Origin: Lewinellaceae bacterium
Lineage (GTDB): Bacteria; Bacteroidota; Bacteroidia; Chitinophagales; Saprospiraceae
Direction: 5' to 3'
DNA length: 64,000 nt
Assembly: GCA_016708875.1 (NCBI GenBank)
Contig: JADJFA010000012.1
Location: 186,001 to 250,000 of the forward strand
The translations under genes and the position numbers were made by a program. Shown in pieces: positions 34,608 through 43,298 of the stretch. Within the stretch, counting starts at the first letter, position 1; each line of letters opens with the position of its first letter. The notes beneath the pieces were generated by a model. The model saw only the letters and a list, made by a program, of their open reading frames with translations. It was not told where the DNA came from and did not search any database.

Positions 34608-35873
34608 ATGAAATCAACGTACACCCTCCTTTCACGCGTCCTTGTTTTTCCACGCCCTGGCATTTTAAAGAACGTGTGGACAATTTTGTGCTTTCTTTTG
34701 GCCCTTCTCCCGCTTCGCGCCCAGGAATTCTTCGAAGTGCCAACTAAATATAATTGCACCTATACCGGAGTTTTAGAGGAAGAGCTGTACAGTTTTGAAT
34801 CCACTCCACCTGTGCCGGGAATCGTGCATCAGATACTGCTGGCTACCGGTTCAGAGCGCAATTTTGAACTGGTACAATGCAATGTGGAAAGTGTGGCCGC
34901 CATCCTTTCTAATGGAAAACGATATTTGCTTTACTCCCAGGATTTTTACCTGAAACTCCCGCAGAACGAGCGAGCCGTGGCCTATGGCCTCTTGGCCCAC
35001 GAGATCGGTCATCATGTCAACGAACACACCTTCGACCCTGCTTTTCGGGAAAAAGAAGAACTTGAGGCCGATTTTTTCATGGGTTACGCGCTTTCAAAAG
35101 TGGAAGGAATTGCCCAACGGCACGCTGCTATAGACATTCCGCGCAAGCAATCCTACGCCTACCAGACCGACCAAGGCGCACGCCGTCTCGCCATCCACAA
35201 CGGCTGGGAGCGCTCTAATCAGCATGTGCAGGTACAGGAGAATATGGCCTACGAGAGCGGTGCCAACGCAACGGACATACATCTACCCTATTTCCCCTGG
35301 CCACCGCCGCAACTTTTCCAACGACATACGCTCAGCGAACAACTATATAAGAATGCCCGCAGCCTCGGAGACGTGAACACAAAACTGCGCCAGGCGCTGC
35401 AAGCCAATGGGTATGAGCAGCGCAGTTATTTTCAGGTGCCAAACGGCTTCGCCATTGTGACGCAGTTGGAACAATTTAAGCCAGATGGTTCGCCCAAATC
35501 GGGCGCTAACCGCTGGAAGGACTACCCGGTTCAGGAAAATTTTGAAGGCGTGTGGGATTACCTGAAATCGCTCGTGATGTCTACTCCGGGGAACTTCCGC
35601 ATCTTTGTTTTTGTAGTTACCGACCAGCCTTACGGCCAATCGTCGCGCCGGGTCGCCAAGCAGGAAGCCGTGGCTTGGCTCAGCAACGGGCTGAACCGCC
35701 TGCCGCCAAAAATCGCTGAAATGCCAATCAACAATGAACATTATCTGGACGTGCTGGTGTACGAATTCGAGGCTCCACCAAGCACAAAACTTTGTCAGCA
35801 AAAATGGCCGGCCGTCCTCAATGCACAAACGCATTTGCAAAAAGCGGGAATTTCGAAATCGCTGGGATTTTGA
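34608..35873 (+). CDS. Exported M48-like zinc metallopeptidase (HEIGHH), copy 1
   Basis: This is a 421-residue protein with a signal/anchor region (KNVWTILCFLLALLPLRA) and a zinc peptidase core: AYGLLAHEIGHHVNEH (His131, Glu132, His135) and the downstream EELEADFFMG (third ligand Glu and the following Asp, as in M48-type peptidases). The part before the core (GIVHQILLATGSERNFELVQ, RYLLYSQDF) is shared with the two related genes downstream. The C-terminal 200 residues (FQVPNGFAIVTQLEQFKPDG, FRIFVFVVTDQPYGQS) are unique to this copy and unassigned. It lies divergently to the CsgG-like operon. Confidence 0.8.
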   Translation: MKSTYTLLSRVLVFPRPGILKNVWTILCFLLALLPLRAQEFFEVPTKYNCTYTGVLEEELYSFESTPPVPGIVHQILLATGSERNFELVQCNVESVAAILSNGKRYLLYSQDFYLKLPQNERAVAYGLLAHEIGHHVNEHTFDPAFREKEELEADFFMGYALSKVEGIAQRHAAIDIPRKQSYAYQTDQGARRLAIHNGWERSNQHVQVQENMAYESGANATDIHLPYFPWPPPQLFQRHTLSEQLYKNARSLGDVNTKLRQALQANGYEQRSYFQVPNGFAIVTQLEQFKPDGSPKSGANRWKDYPVQENFEGVWDYLKSLVMSTPGNFRIFVFVVTDQPYGQSSRRVAKQEAVAWLSNGLNRLPPKIAEMPINNEHYLDVLVYEFEAPPSTKLCQQKWPAVLNAQTHLQKAGISKSLGF

Positions 35874-35900
35874 TCTTCCATCAAACTCATCAATTTTAAT

Positions 35901-35975
35901 AACCACATAGTTCACATAGCGCACATAGCATCCCCTGATTTTAAAAACTATGTGTGCTATGTGAACTATGTGGTT
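35901..35975. repeat. Inverted repeat with 9-base ACATAG units
   Basis: Arms 35901-35928 and 35948-35975 pair at 27 of 28 positions. The arm is built of ACATAGTTC, ACATAGCGC, ACATAG. It separates the peptidase gene from the membrane gene. Confidence 0.85.
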
Positions 35976-36005
35976 AAAAACCAACTTGCTGTAAATCATT
36001 AAATC

Positions 36006-36740
36006 ATGGCTTGGAAACTCCTCTCCGAAACACGACGCGCCTGTCTCCGCGCCGGACTTGCAGGCACCGCCGCTGTTCTCCTGCTCGTATTTGCACAGAC
36101 AGTAGGCGGTATTTTATCTGGTGTTGTGGCGCAAGCCTGGGGCTGGGTGCTGCTGGTGCTGCTGCCCGTACTGCTACTGCTTTGGGCCAGCGCAATGTTC
36201 AACCGATACCCTGCCAAAATCATCCACCCTACCGCCCACCAAAGCCTCGTGTGGGGAAGTTGGACCTATCAGTGGCTCATCTTGCTGACGCTTTTGGCAG
36301 AGCCTTTTGCTACTCGGGAGGACTTAAGCATTGTGGGATACCTCGCTCAATCACTATGGTGGCTGCTTCCAATGGAAGCTTTGTTGCTGGTTGGTTATTG
36401 GCTTGTTTTTTACCGCAAGGATTTGATTTTCAAGCCAAACGAAAAGATTATACTCGATTTTGCGACCGAAAAAGCGGCCGATTCAAAAGACAAGGGCAAT
36501 CTGTTGCGCCAACAATGTTTCGAACTCGTGGCGGCCAACGACCTACCTGGCGTTTTTGCCAAAATGAAAGAGACCTTTGGCAAAACGGGCGGCGATGATC
36601 TAAAGGAAAGCATTCTGCTGCAGGGACAATTTACCGCACTATCCAAAGAAAAAGAAATGAATATGGTTGACCCTGGCAAGGCACAGATTGAGCTCAATAG
36701 GATTGCAATGGCCGTATTGAACCTTGTGGAAAAGATGTAG
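36006..36740 (+). CDS. Four-helix membrane protein with C-terminal effector-associated-like domain
   Basis: This is a 244-residue protein with about four membrane segments (residues about 16-40, 44-62, 84-100 and 112-136) and a cytoplasmic tail from about 163. The tail (LLRQQCFELVAANDLPGVFA, then ESILLQGQFTALSKEKEMNM and ELNRIAMAVLNLVEKM) resembles effector-associated domain 11 (EAD11), a small helical adaptor known from bacterial conflict systems, in which the pattern LxxxFxxLxxE ... ELNRIxxALLxL is typical. The match is from memory of the pattern. It stands between peptidase copies 1 and 2, all rightward, which suggests a common module. Confidence 0.68.
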   Translation: MAWKLLSETRRACLRAGLAGTAAVLLLVFAQTVGGILSGVVAQAWGWVLLVLLPVLLLLWASAMFNRYPAKIIHPTAHQSLVWGSWTYQWLILLTLLAEPFATREDLSIVGYLAQSLWWLLPMEALLLVGYWLVFYRKDLIFKPNEKIILDFATEKAADSKDKGNLLRQQCFELVAANDLPGVFAKMKETFGKTGGDDLKESILLQGQFTALSKEKEMNMVDPGKAQIELNRIAMAVLNLVEKM

Positions 36741-36798
36741 GTTTGTTGGTAGTTTCCTAATAATACCCCCTCCTTATTTCACCTAAAAACTTCACAAT

Positions 36799-37539
36799 AT
36801 GAAAAACTTACTCACTTGTTGTCTTCTGTTGTTCATTAGCAACCTTTCCGCGCAAGACCCTATTTCCATTCTCCACGGTTGCAATTTTGAAGGAGATGAA
36901 ACCGAAAAAGAGTACTACACCTTCGAGACCTCCAACGAGGCCGATAAAATCGTGAAAAGAATCCTGGATGGCACCGATGTAAGTCACGAGTCCATCATTG
37001 TCAAAGAAGCTAATGTCAAAAACGCACTCGCTTCTACGGTGGACAAACGCCGGTACATTTTGTATTCCACGGCTTTTCTTGAAAAATTCAAAGGCGACGC
37101 CAAAACAAAATGGGCTGCGTACACCGTATTGGCCCATGAGATCGGACACCACTTGAACGGCCACGATTTTTCAGAAAAAGACCCAAAACTTCGCCGGAAA
37201 ATGGAAAGCCGAAAATCAAAAGCCGCAGCCGCCCCAAACGACATATGTTACGGTCGTCTACAAAGGCGATTTGTACAATTGCAATTTGCAAATAGCCATA
37301 AATATCGGCGGTATGCAGTTTGTACCAACGGCAAATCCTTTCGTCGTATACAATGTGCCCCTTGGCATTCAGCAATACAGTATTTCAGGGACAATAGGTT
37401 GTCCAACGATTGGGGTTTGCACTGCAGGGGGTTTTGGCCAAATCAATGTGGTGCCAGGTGGCACGTACATGGTTCAATGGAACAATACAGGGTATGCACA
37501 GTGTACGGTACAATTGGTTGCAAATCAGTGAATTGTTAG
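36799..37539 (+). CDS. Metallopeptidase copy 2, truncated and joined to a beta-rich tail
   Basis: A signal peptide (NLLTCCLLLFISNLSA) is followed by the same core as copies 1 and 3: RRYILYSTAFLEKFKGD and AAYTVLAHEIGHHLNGHDFS. The segment that should hold the third zinc ligand (ELEAD in the other copies) is missing after KLRRKM. From about 37210 another frame codes better: TTYVTVVYKGDLYNCNLQIA and GGTYMVQWNNTGYAQCTVQL, ending at 37531. Either an indel joins the two parts or an internal deletion removed the rest of the peptidase. As it stands the peptidase is likely inactive. It ends 4 bases from the fabG stop. Confidence 0.7.
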   Translation: MKNLLTCCLLLFISNLSAQDPISILHGCNFEGDETEKEYYTFETSNEADKIVKRILDGTDVSHESIIVKEANVKNALASTVDKRRYILYSTAFLEKFKGDAKTKWAAYTVLAHEIGHHLNGHDFSEKDPKLRRKMESRKSKAAAAPNDICYGRLQRRFVQLQFANSHKYRRYAVCTNGKSFRRIQCAPWHSAIQYFRDNRLSNDWGLHCRGFWPNQCGARWHVHGSMEQYRVCTVYGTIGCKSVNC

Positions 37540-38276
37540 CAATTCAACCCGCCGCATACTGAAATGACCTGCCCCGTGATGTATGCGCCCATGTCAGAAG
37601 CAAGAAAAACGCAAGTATTCGCCACATCATCTCCTGCCCCGAGGCGTTTTAGGGGTATGGCGGAGAGGTAACCTTCCTTCGTTTTTTCATCGAGCGCGTC
37701 GGTCATTTCGGTAGAGATAAAGCCAGGCGCTACGGCATTGCAACGGATGCCACGGGAGCCGTATTCTTTCGCAATGGACTTGGAAAAACCGATGATGCCC
37801 GCCTTGGAAGCGGCGTAGTTCGCTTGTCCCTGCTGACCAAAAACGCCCACCACCGAACTCATGTTGATAATGCTGCCGCCTGTGCGAATCATGGGCTTAA
37901 GCGCGTGTTTGGTCATATTGAACACCGATTTGAGGTTGGTCTGAATGACCTCGTCCCATTGCTGCTCAGTCATGCGAAGCATGAGGGTGTCGCGGGTGAT
38001 TCCGGCGTTGTTGACCACGATGTCGAGTTTGCCAAAGTCGGCCAGCACCTGCGTGATGAGGGCTTCGGCTTGGGCGAAATCGCCGGCATCGCTTTGGTAG
38101 GCTTTGGCGCTGGGGCCAAGCTCGCTGGCTAATTTCTCTGCTCGGGCTTGCGAGGAAGGTGAAACATAGGTAAACGCGACAGACGCACCTTGTTCTACAA
38201 ATTTACGCACGATGGATTCGCCGATGCCGCGCGAGCCACCGGTGATGAGGGCTATTTTTCCTTGAAGAAGATTCAT
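37536..38276 (-). CDS. fabG: 3-oxoacyl-[acyl-carrier-protein] reductase
   Basis: This is a 246-residue short-chain dehydrogenase reducing 3-oxoacyl-ACP in fatty acid elongation. It has the NADPH motif ALITGGSRGIGESI, the NNAG motif (IVVNNAGITRDTLMLRM), the active-site Ser (GGSIINMSSVVG), YAASKAG (Tyr and Lys) and the C-terminal GQVISVCGGLNC. Length and motifs are normal for FabG. It runs against the peptidase cluster and is probably an unrelated housekeeping gene. Confidence 0.92.
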   Translation of the reverse strand: MNLLQGKIALITGGSRGIGESIVRKFVEQGASVAFTYVSPSSQARAEKLASELGPSAKAYQSDAGDFAQAEALITQVLADFGKLDIVVNNAGITRDTLMLRMTEQQWDEVIQTNLKSVFNMTKHALKPMIRTGGSIINMSSVVGVFGQQGQANYAASKAGIIGFSKSIAKEYGSRGIRCNAVAPGFISTEMTDALDEKTKEGYLSAIPLKRLGAGDDVANTCVFLASDMGAYITGQVISVCGGLNC

Positions 38277-38394
38277 GAATGTTGGTGATTTGTTTAGTTG
38301 GTGATTGGTGATTTGTAATGGCAAAGTTGAGAAAAGTTGTTGAATTATGAATTTTGATCATTATTTTTGCTCGAAAATCAAACCTAAACTCGCC

Positions 38395-39565
38395 ATGCGG
38401 ACAATCTTTACCCTTCTGTTTTTTTGCTTTACGGCAACTTGCCTTGACCGAAAACGACCTCTATCTCTACGATCCTTCCAACGAAGCAGAGCGCATTGTA
38501 GCCGAGATCGTAGATGCGCTCGGATTGATCAAAAACTTCACGGTAAGGTCATCCAATGTGTCCAATGCCCTTGCTACCACCAATAATGGGGTGCGTTTCA
38601 TTTTTTATTCCACCAGTTTTCTGGAAAAATTCAAAGCCGACGCGAATACGCAGTGGGCGGCCTATTCTGTGCTTGCCCATGAAATAGGCCATCACCTCAA
38701 CGGGCACAATTTTGGAGAAACCAACCCCCGCACCCGCAAAATGCTCGAGCTCGAAGCCGACCAGTTTTCTGGCTCGGTCTTACGGATGTTGGGTGCTTCA
38801 ATAGAGGAAGCGCAGGCTGGGCTGAACACCTTTGATTTGCAAGGAGAAACGAATACCCACCCACCCACTGCCCGCAAAGAGGCTGTAAGCAATGGCTGGA
38901 AAAAACGGGATGAGTGGTTGCGGGATAGGGGCATGAAGGTGGAGCGGAAAGTGAGCAATTCCATGGTTAAAACGCCTACAACACCCAAGCAGGACAACAA
39001 GGCTTTGGCAAAGGAATGGTATGACAAAGGCGTGGCAGAGGAGACGGATATGAATAAGAAGATAGAATATTATACAAAGGCGATACAACTTGATCCAACC
39101 TATTCATCCGCATATAACAACCGAGGCAACTCAAAATACAATTTAGACAAATATGTCGAAGCCATCGCCGACTATGATAAAACCATACAATTAGACCCAA
39201 ATTATGCAATTGCATATAATAATAGGGGCGCTTCAAAAAAAGAATTAGGTAAGTACGCTGAATCCATTCTCGACTATGACAAGGCTATTCAATCTGACCC
39301 CAACTATACTAACGCGTACAATAATCGAGGGGTTTCTAAGAAAGAATTAGGGCGACACACCGAGGCCATCACCGATTTTGAGAAGGCGATCCAACTTAAT
39401 CCAAACCACGCTAAAGCGCATGCAAACAAAGGTTGCTCCCTCGTCAAACTAGGTCGCTATGGCGAGGCCGTGGACAACATCAACAAGGCCCTGAAAATGG
39501 ACAGCAGCCTTACTTACGCCCGCGACTGCAAAGCAGAAGCCTTGAAAGAATTGGGAAAAAATTGA
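38395..39565 (+). CDS. Metallopeptidase copy 3 with C-terminal TPR repeats (frameshifted near start)
   Basis: The first frame gives a signal peptide (RTIFTLLFFCFTATC). Near 38437 the frame changes and the mature protein follows: LTENDLYLYDPSNEAERIV, SVLAHEIGHHLNGHNFGE, KMLELEADQFSGSVLRM (complete HEXXH plus ELEAD zinc site). From about residue 210 there are four or five 34-residue TPRs (AYNNRGNSKYNLDKYVEAIA, AYNNRGASKKELGKYAESIL, AYNNRGVSKKELGRHTEAIT). The peptidase core is the same family as the genes at 34608 and 36799. It is probably exported and bound to partners through the TPRs. Confidence 0.82.
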
Positions 39566-39641
39566 AAAACTTGGCCAAACATGAGCCACTCCGAATTTTA
39601 TAACATTAATGATCCGTTCTGTTGAAACATCAAACTTGACC

Positions 39642-39730
39642 TAATTTGAACCACAAAAGGCACAAAAGGACACAAAAGTTGCACGATAGTGGTCTTTTGT
39701 GTCCTTTTGTGCCTTTTGTGGTTCAAATTA
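39642..39730. repeat. Perfect 37-base inverted repeat with ACAAAAG units
   Basis: Arms 39642-39678 and 39694-39730 are exact complements around a 15-base loop. The arm is made of ACAAAAGGC, ACAAAAGGAC, ACAAAAG. It lies between convergent genes (copy 3 peptidase and sdaA) in a 262-base gap with nothing else recognisable. Confidence 0.9.
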
Positions 39731-39827
39731 CGGTACATGGGGAAAAGTAGTGCTTTTTTGATGTTTTTACTTGTACGATTTTATATTGTTATAAAGTTCG
39801 GGGTGCCTCATGTCGGTAAACTGGTCC

Positions 39828-41234
39828 TCAACACTCCACCACATTCACCGAAATATTCACCGCCAAACCCCCATCCGCCGTCTCCTTGTATTTCGTGTTC
39901 ATATCTGCCGCCGTTTCTTTCATGGTTTTAATCACAGCGTCCAGGCTGACTTTGGCTTTGCTGGGGTCGCCTTCGAGGGCGATTTGGCTGGCGGTGATGG
40001 CCTTGATGGCGCCCATGGTATTGCGTTCGATGCAGGGAATCTGCACGAGTCCGCCGATGGGGTCGCAGGTCATGCCGAGGTGGTGCTCCATGGCGATTTC
40101 GGCGGCCATCATTACCTGACCGTAGGAGCCACCTAAGCATTCTGTGAGTGCTCCCGCCGCCATCGCCGAGGACACCCCGATTTCAGCCTGACAACCGCCC
40201 ATGGCCGCCGAGATGGTCGCACCTTTTTTGAAAAGGCTGCCCAATTCGCCCGCCGTGAGCATGAATTTCACAATATCTTCTTCCAAAAACGAGTCGCTGA
40301 AACAAACGTGGTACATCAGCACCGCAGGGATCACCCCCGCCGCGCCATTGGTCGGCGCTGTGACGACCCGACCGAAGGCGGCATTTTCTTCATTGACGGC
40401 GAGCGCGAAACAACTCACCCATTTCAGAATGTCCTGAAACGTTTGTCCGCCACGGCTGATCTGCCTAACCCAATCCTCGGCACTGTGATAGGGTTTTCCT
40501 TTCAACAGTTTTCGGCTCAAAGGGGCCGCCCTGCGCAGGACTTCAAGACCGCCGGGCAGGATGCCGTCCGTGTGGCAACCCTTGTAAATACAGTCGCGCA
40601 TCACGAGCCAGATTTTCATCAAATCGGCGCGGATTTGCTCGGCACTTCGCCAGGAAAGTTCGTTTTGCCAAACGATTTCCGACACGTTTTTCCCTTCTTG
40701 TTTGCACCAATCATCCAGTTCTTCCGCCTGGTCAATCGGGAAGGGCAAACGCTTTTCAGATACCGCATTTTGCTCGCCTTCTTTCACCACAAAGCCCCCA
40801 CCTACGGAATAATACGTTTGGGAAACCCCTTCACCATTTTTGTAAAACGCCCTGAAAATGAGCCCGTTGGAATGGTATGGAAGGCTTTGGTCAAAAAGAA
40901 AAATGATGTCTTGTTCAGGATCAAACGGGATGTCTTGCTGGCCACCAAGCCGAAGGGTTTTTGTGGCATGAATCTGCTCGACATTGGTCTGCACGTCCTC
41001 GACAGGAATGGTAACAGGATCGTCGCCATGAAGCCCGAGCATTACAGCAAGATCGGTGCCGTGGCCTTTGCCGGTTTTGGCGAGCGAGCCGTATAGTTCG
41101 ACTTGCACATGGCTGACTTCCGGGACGTTTATTTCACTCAGGAAACGTTGGGCAGCACGCCAAGGCCCCATCGTGTGCGAACTGCTGGGGCCGATGCCTA
41201 TTTTGAATATATCGAAGACGGAGATTCTTTCCAT
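39828..41234 (-). CDS. sdaA: L-serine ammonia-lyase, iron-sulfur type, single chain
   Basis: This is a 468-residue enzyme that deaminates L-serine to pyruvate. The beta-domain opens with ISVFDIFKIGIGPSSSHTMG, the hallmark of SdaA. The alpha-domain has PTNGAAGVIPAVLMYH, MGGCQAEIGVSSAMAAGAL and HLGMTCDPIGGLVQIPCIER; the Cys residues in these segments are the expected 4Fe-4S ligands. Start at 41234 is chosen by SSSHT position; the upstream 36 codons run through a 9-base tandem repeat and look non-coding. Confidence 0.93.
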   Translation of the reverse strand: MERISVFDIFKIGIGPSSSHTMGPWRAAQRFLSEINVPEVSHVQVELYGSLAKTGKGHGTDLAVMLGLHGDDPVTIPVEDVQTNVEQIHATKTLRLGGQQDIPFDPEQDIIFLFDQSLPYHSNGLIFRAFYKNGEGVSQTYYSVGGGFVVKEGEQNAVSEKRLPFPIDQAEELDDWCKQEGKNVSEIVWQNELSWRSAEQIRADLMKIWLVMRDCIYKGCHTDGILPGGLEVLRRAAPLSRKLLKGKPYHSAEDWVRQISRGGQTFQDILKWVSCFALAVNEENAAFGRVVTAPTNGAAGVIPAVLMYHVCFSDSFLEEDIVKFMLTAGELGSLFKKGATISAAMGGCQAEIGVSSAMAAGALTECLGGSYGQVMMAAEIAMEHHLGMTCDPIGGLVQIPCIERNTMGAIKAITASQIALEGDPSKAKVSLDAVIKTMKETAADMNTKYKETADGGLAVNISVNVVEC

Positions 41235-41237
41235 TGG

Positions 41238-41342
41238 GACGATTGAAGCGATTGAGCCGATTGGGGCGATTGGAACGATTGGAACGTTTGGGGGATTGAG
41301 ACGATTGATTCGATTGGGGGATTGGTACGATTGGGAAGGCAA
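41238..41342. repeat. 9-base tandem-like repeat upstream of sdaA
   Basis: Degenerate units CGATTGAAG, CGATTGAGC, CGATTGGGG, CGATTGGAA, CGATTGATT follow each other with 8-9 base spacing. The complementary unit series AATCGAATC occurs at 41824-41885, so the gene between (41450-41824) is flanked by oppositely oriented copies. Confidence 0.8.
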
Positions 41343-41401
41343 AAGAACGAAATGACCAGAGCTGGTAGGAGGTTTTTGATTCTTTTCTCCGCAAAGTTTT
41401 G

Positions 41402-41409
41402 TATATTTG
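41402..41409 (+). promoter_or_regulatory. TANNTTTG -7 box of the four-helix-bundle gene
   Basis: TATATTTG with a TTTG at 41375-41378 as a possible -33 element; the ATG follows at 41450. Confidence 0.45.
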
Positions 41410-41449
41410 AAAACAGGAATTGAAACTTCGATAACTAATTTAAAAACCT

Positions 41450-41824
41450 ATGACAGCTGAAGAACTTAAAAAACGATTGAAGGACTGGGCAATAGTAGTA
41501 GTGGTATTTACCAGAAAATTGCCAAATTCCCCTGAATTTCGCGCCGTTAAAAATCAATTGGTTCGCTCTGCTCCCTCGGCAGCGGCGAACTACCGTGCAG
41601 CTTGCCGGCGAAAGTCTGGGAAGGACTTTCTGAACAAGCTGAAAATTGTTGAAGAGGAACTGGACGAGTCCATGTTTTGGCTGGAATTCATTGTTGCACT
41701 AGATTCAAAGTTTCGTCCAGATATTGTCCCGCTATATAAAGAAGCCAATGAACTGACGGCAATAATAGTGGCTTCTATTTCAACCGTAAGAAAAAAACTA
41801 AAGGCTTCCTCTCCTAAAAAATAA
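41450..41824 (+). CDS. Four-helix-bundle protein (S23 / IVS-encoded family)
   Basis: This is a 124-residue, all-helical protein matching the four-helix-bundle family first seen in 23S rRNA intervening sequences and related to the Avd accessory protein of diversity-generating retroelements. Visible: VVVVFTRKLPNSPEFRAVKN, QLVRSAPSAAANYRAACR and EEELDESMFWLEFIVAL, the typical arrangement (RSA.S..aNyaEA-like). No rRNA or reverse transcriptase is nearby, so it is a solitary copy, common in Bacteroidota and without known function. Inverted 9-base repeats flank it on both sides. Confidence 0.87.
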   Translation: MTAEELKKRLKDWAIVVVVFTRKLPNSPEFRAVKNQLVRSAPSAAANYRAACRRKSGKDFLNKLKIVEEELDESMFWLEFIVALDSKFRPDIVPLYKEANELTAIIVASISTVRKKLKASSPKK

Positions 41825-41885
41825 TCGAATCAATCACCCAATCGAATCAATCCCTCCAATCCTCCCAATCGAATCAATCTAATCA
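41824..41885. repeat. 9-base tandem-like repeat upstream of the MFS gene
   Basis: Units AATCGAATC, AATCACCC, AATCCCTCC, AATCTAATC run from the four-helix-bundle stop codon to the MFS start codon. The series is the reverse complement of the type at 41238-41342. Confidence 0.8.
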
Positions 41886-43196
41886 ATGCCCACCGACGCC
41901 TATTCCGCCCTCAGAATCCCCGACTACCGCCGCTTCCTCGCCATGCGCCTCATGACGACATTGACGGTTCAGGTCATGTCGGTATCTGTAGGCTATTATG
42001 TGTACGAACTAACCAACGACCCACTGATGCTGGGTTTCATTGGTCTTGCGGAAGCGCTGCCCGCCATCGGCATCAGCCTCTGGGCGGGTCATTTGGCCGA
42101 TAAGTACAACCGCCGCAACCTGCTGGTGGGTTGCATCTCGGTGCTGCTGATTTGCTCGATGGCACTGCTGGCGGTAGCCTTAGGACAGGCCCAACTCAGC
42201 ACCCCTACCCTGCTGGTTTTCATCTATGGAATTATGTTTTGTACCGGGATAGCGCGAGGATTTTTCAGTCCGACAAACTTTGCTTTTTTACCTCAACTCG
42301 TAGACAGAGACCGACTTCAGAATGCCATCACCTGGAACAGCAGCACCTGGGAAGTGGCAAGCATCACAGGATTGGGAATGGGAGGTCTGATCTATGGATT
42401 TGGGGGCGTTGCAGCCGCATTTGGCACGATGAGCGTACTGTGTGCAGGGGCATTGGTGTTCATGTTGCAAATATCCTCACGTCCCGTGCCCGCATTTGAC
42501 CGAACAGAAACGGCGCTTACACGCATTAAAGCTGGACTGGATTTTGTGTTCAGCAAACAGATCATCATCGCTACCATTGCCATGGATTTATTCGCTGTTT
42601 TTTTTGGCGGAGCTGTAGCGCTGATGCCTGTTTTTGCCAAGGATATTTTGAAAGTTGGCCCGGAAGGGGCTGGGATGCTTCGCGCCGCGATGGCGGTGGG
42701 AGCTATTGCAATGGCAATTTTTCTCGCACACCGCCCCTTGGGCAAGGGCGCCGGGAAAATTATGATGGCCTCTGTGGCAGGTTTTGGGTTGTGCATCATT
42801 GCCTTTGGACTAAGCACCAATTTTTACCTGTCGTTCGCTGTAATGGTGTTGGCAGGAGTATTTGACGAGGTAAGTGTTTTCATCCGTTCAGCCCTGGTGC
42901 AATTTCAAACACCGGAACACATGAAAGGGCGGGTATCGTCGGTGAGCACGATTTTTATTACCTCCAGCAACGAACTGGGCGCCTTCGAGAGTGGACTGGC
43001 CGCACGGGCAATGGGCACAGTACCTTCTGTCGTTTTCGGCGGACTGATGACCTTGGCGGTGGTGGGCATCACCTGGTGGCGGGCGCCAAAACTCCGCGAA
43101 TATGATTTTCAGGGAGCAAAAGGAAGTGCGGCTGATTTTGACGAAAAATCTCCTTTAGACGGCCATTTAACAAAGGAAAAACCAACGTCGGATTAG
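41886..43196 (+). CDS. Major facilitator superfamily transporter, EntS-like
   Basis: This is a 436-residue inner-membrane protein with 10-12 hydrophobic segments. The start (YSALRIPDYRRFLAMRLMTT) and the loop AGHLADKYNRRNLL are typical of the MFS_3/EntS-like exporters; the second half has FFGGAVALMPVFAKDILKVG and VLAGVFDEVSVFIRSALVQF. The C-terminal tail is hydrophilic. The substrate is unknown. The ATG follows directly after the tandem-like repeat. Confidence 0.85.
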   Translation: MPTDAYSALRIPDYRRFLAMRLMTTLTVQVMSVSVGYYVYELTNDPLMLGFIGLAEALPAIGISLWAGHLADKYNRRNLLVGCISVLLICSMALLAVALGQAQLSTPTLLVFIYGIMFCTGIARGFFSPTNFAFLPQLVDRDRLQNAITWNSSTWEVASITGLGMGGLIYGFGGVAAAFGTMSVLCAGALVFMLQISSRPVPAFDRTETALTRIKAGLDFVFSKQIIIATIAMDLFAVFFGGAVALMPVFAKDILKVGPEGAGMLRAAMAVGAIAMAIFLAHRPLGKGAGKIMMASVAGFGLCIIAFGLSTNFYLSFAVMVLAGVFDEVSVFIRSALVQFQTPEHMKGRVSSVSTIFITSSNELGAFESGLAARAMGTVPSVVFGGLMTLAVVGITWWRAPKLREYDFQGAKGSAADFDEKSPLDGHLTKEKPTSD

Positions 43197-43205
43197 CACT
43201 CATTT

Positions 43206-43298
43206 GGAGAGTGTTCAAGAAAGTGTGGCACACCTCACTAACCCCATTGATTATCAACATTGTATTTTAAGTGTGCCACACTTTTCTGAACACTCTCC
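43206..43298. repeat. Inverted repeat between convergent MFS and anti-sigma genes
   Basis: Arms 43206-43233 and 43271-43298 pair at 26 of 28 positions. It fills the gap between the MFS stop (43196) and the leftward gene end (43299) and is a likely bidirectional terminator. Confidence 0.8.

Noticed and set aside
28914..40000. One single defence island from the TIR gene to the TPR peptidase
   Set aside because: fabG and a leftward exported operon interrupt it and strand changes are frequent, so I treat the pieces as separate candidates.
41450..41824. Diversity-generating retroelement accessory gene (Avd)
   Set aside because: The protein is of the related four-helix-bundle family, but no reverse transcriptase or template/variable repeats are visible nearby.
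41238..41885. CRISPR array
   Set aside because: The 9-base units have no unique spacers and no constant repeat of 24-40 bases, and no cas gene is present.
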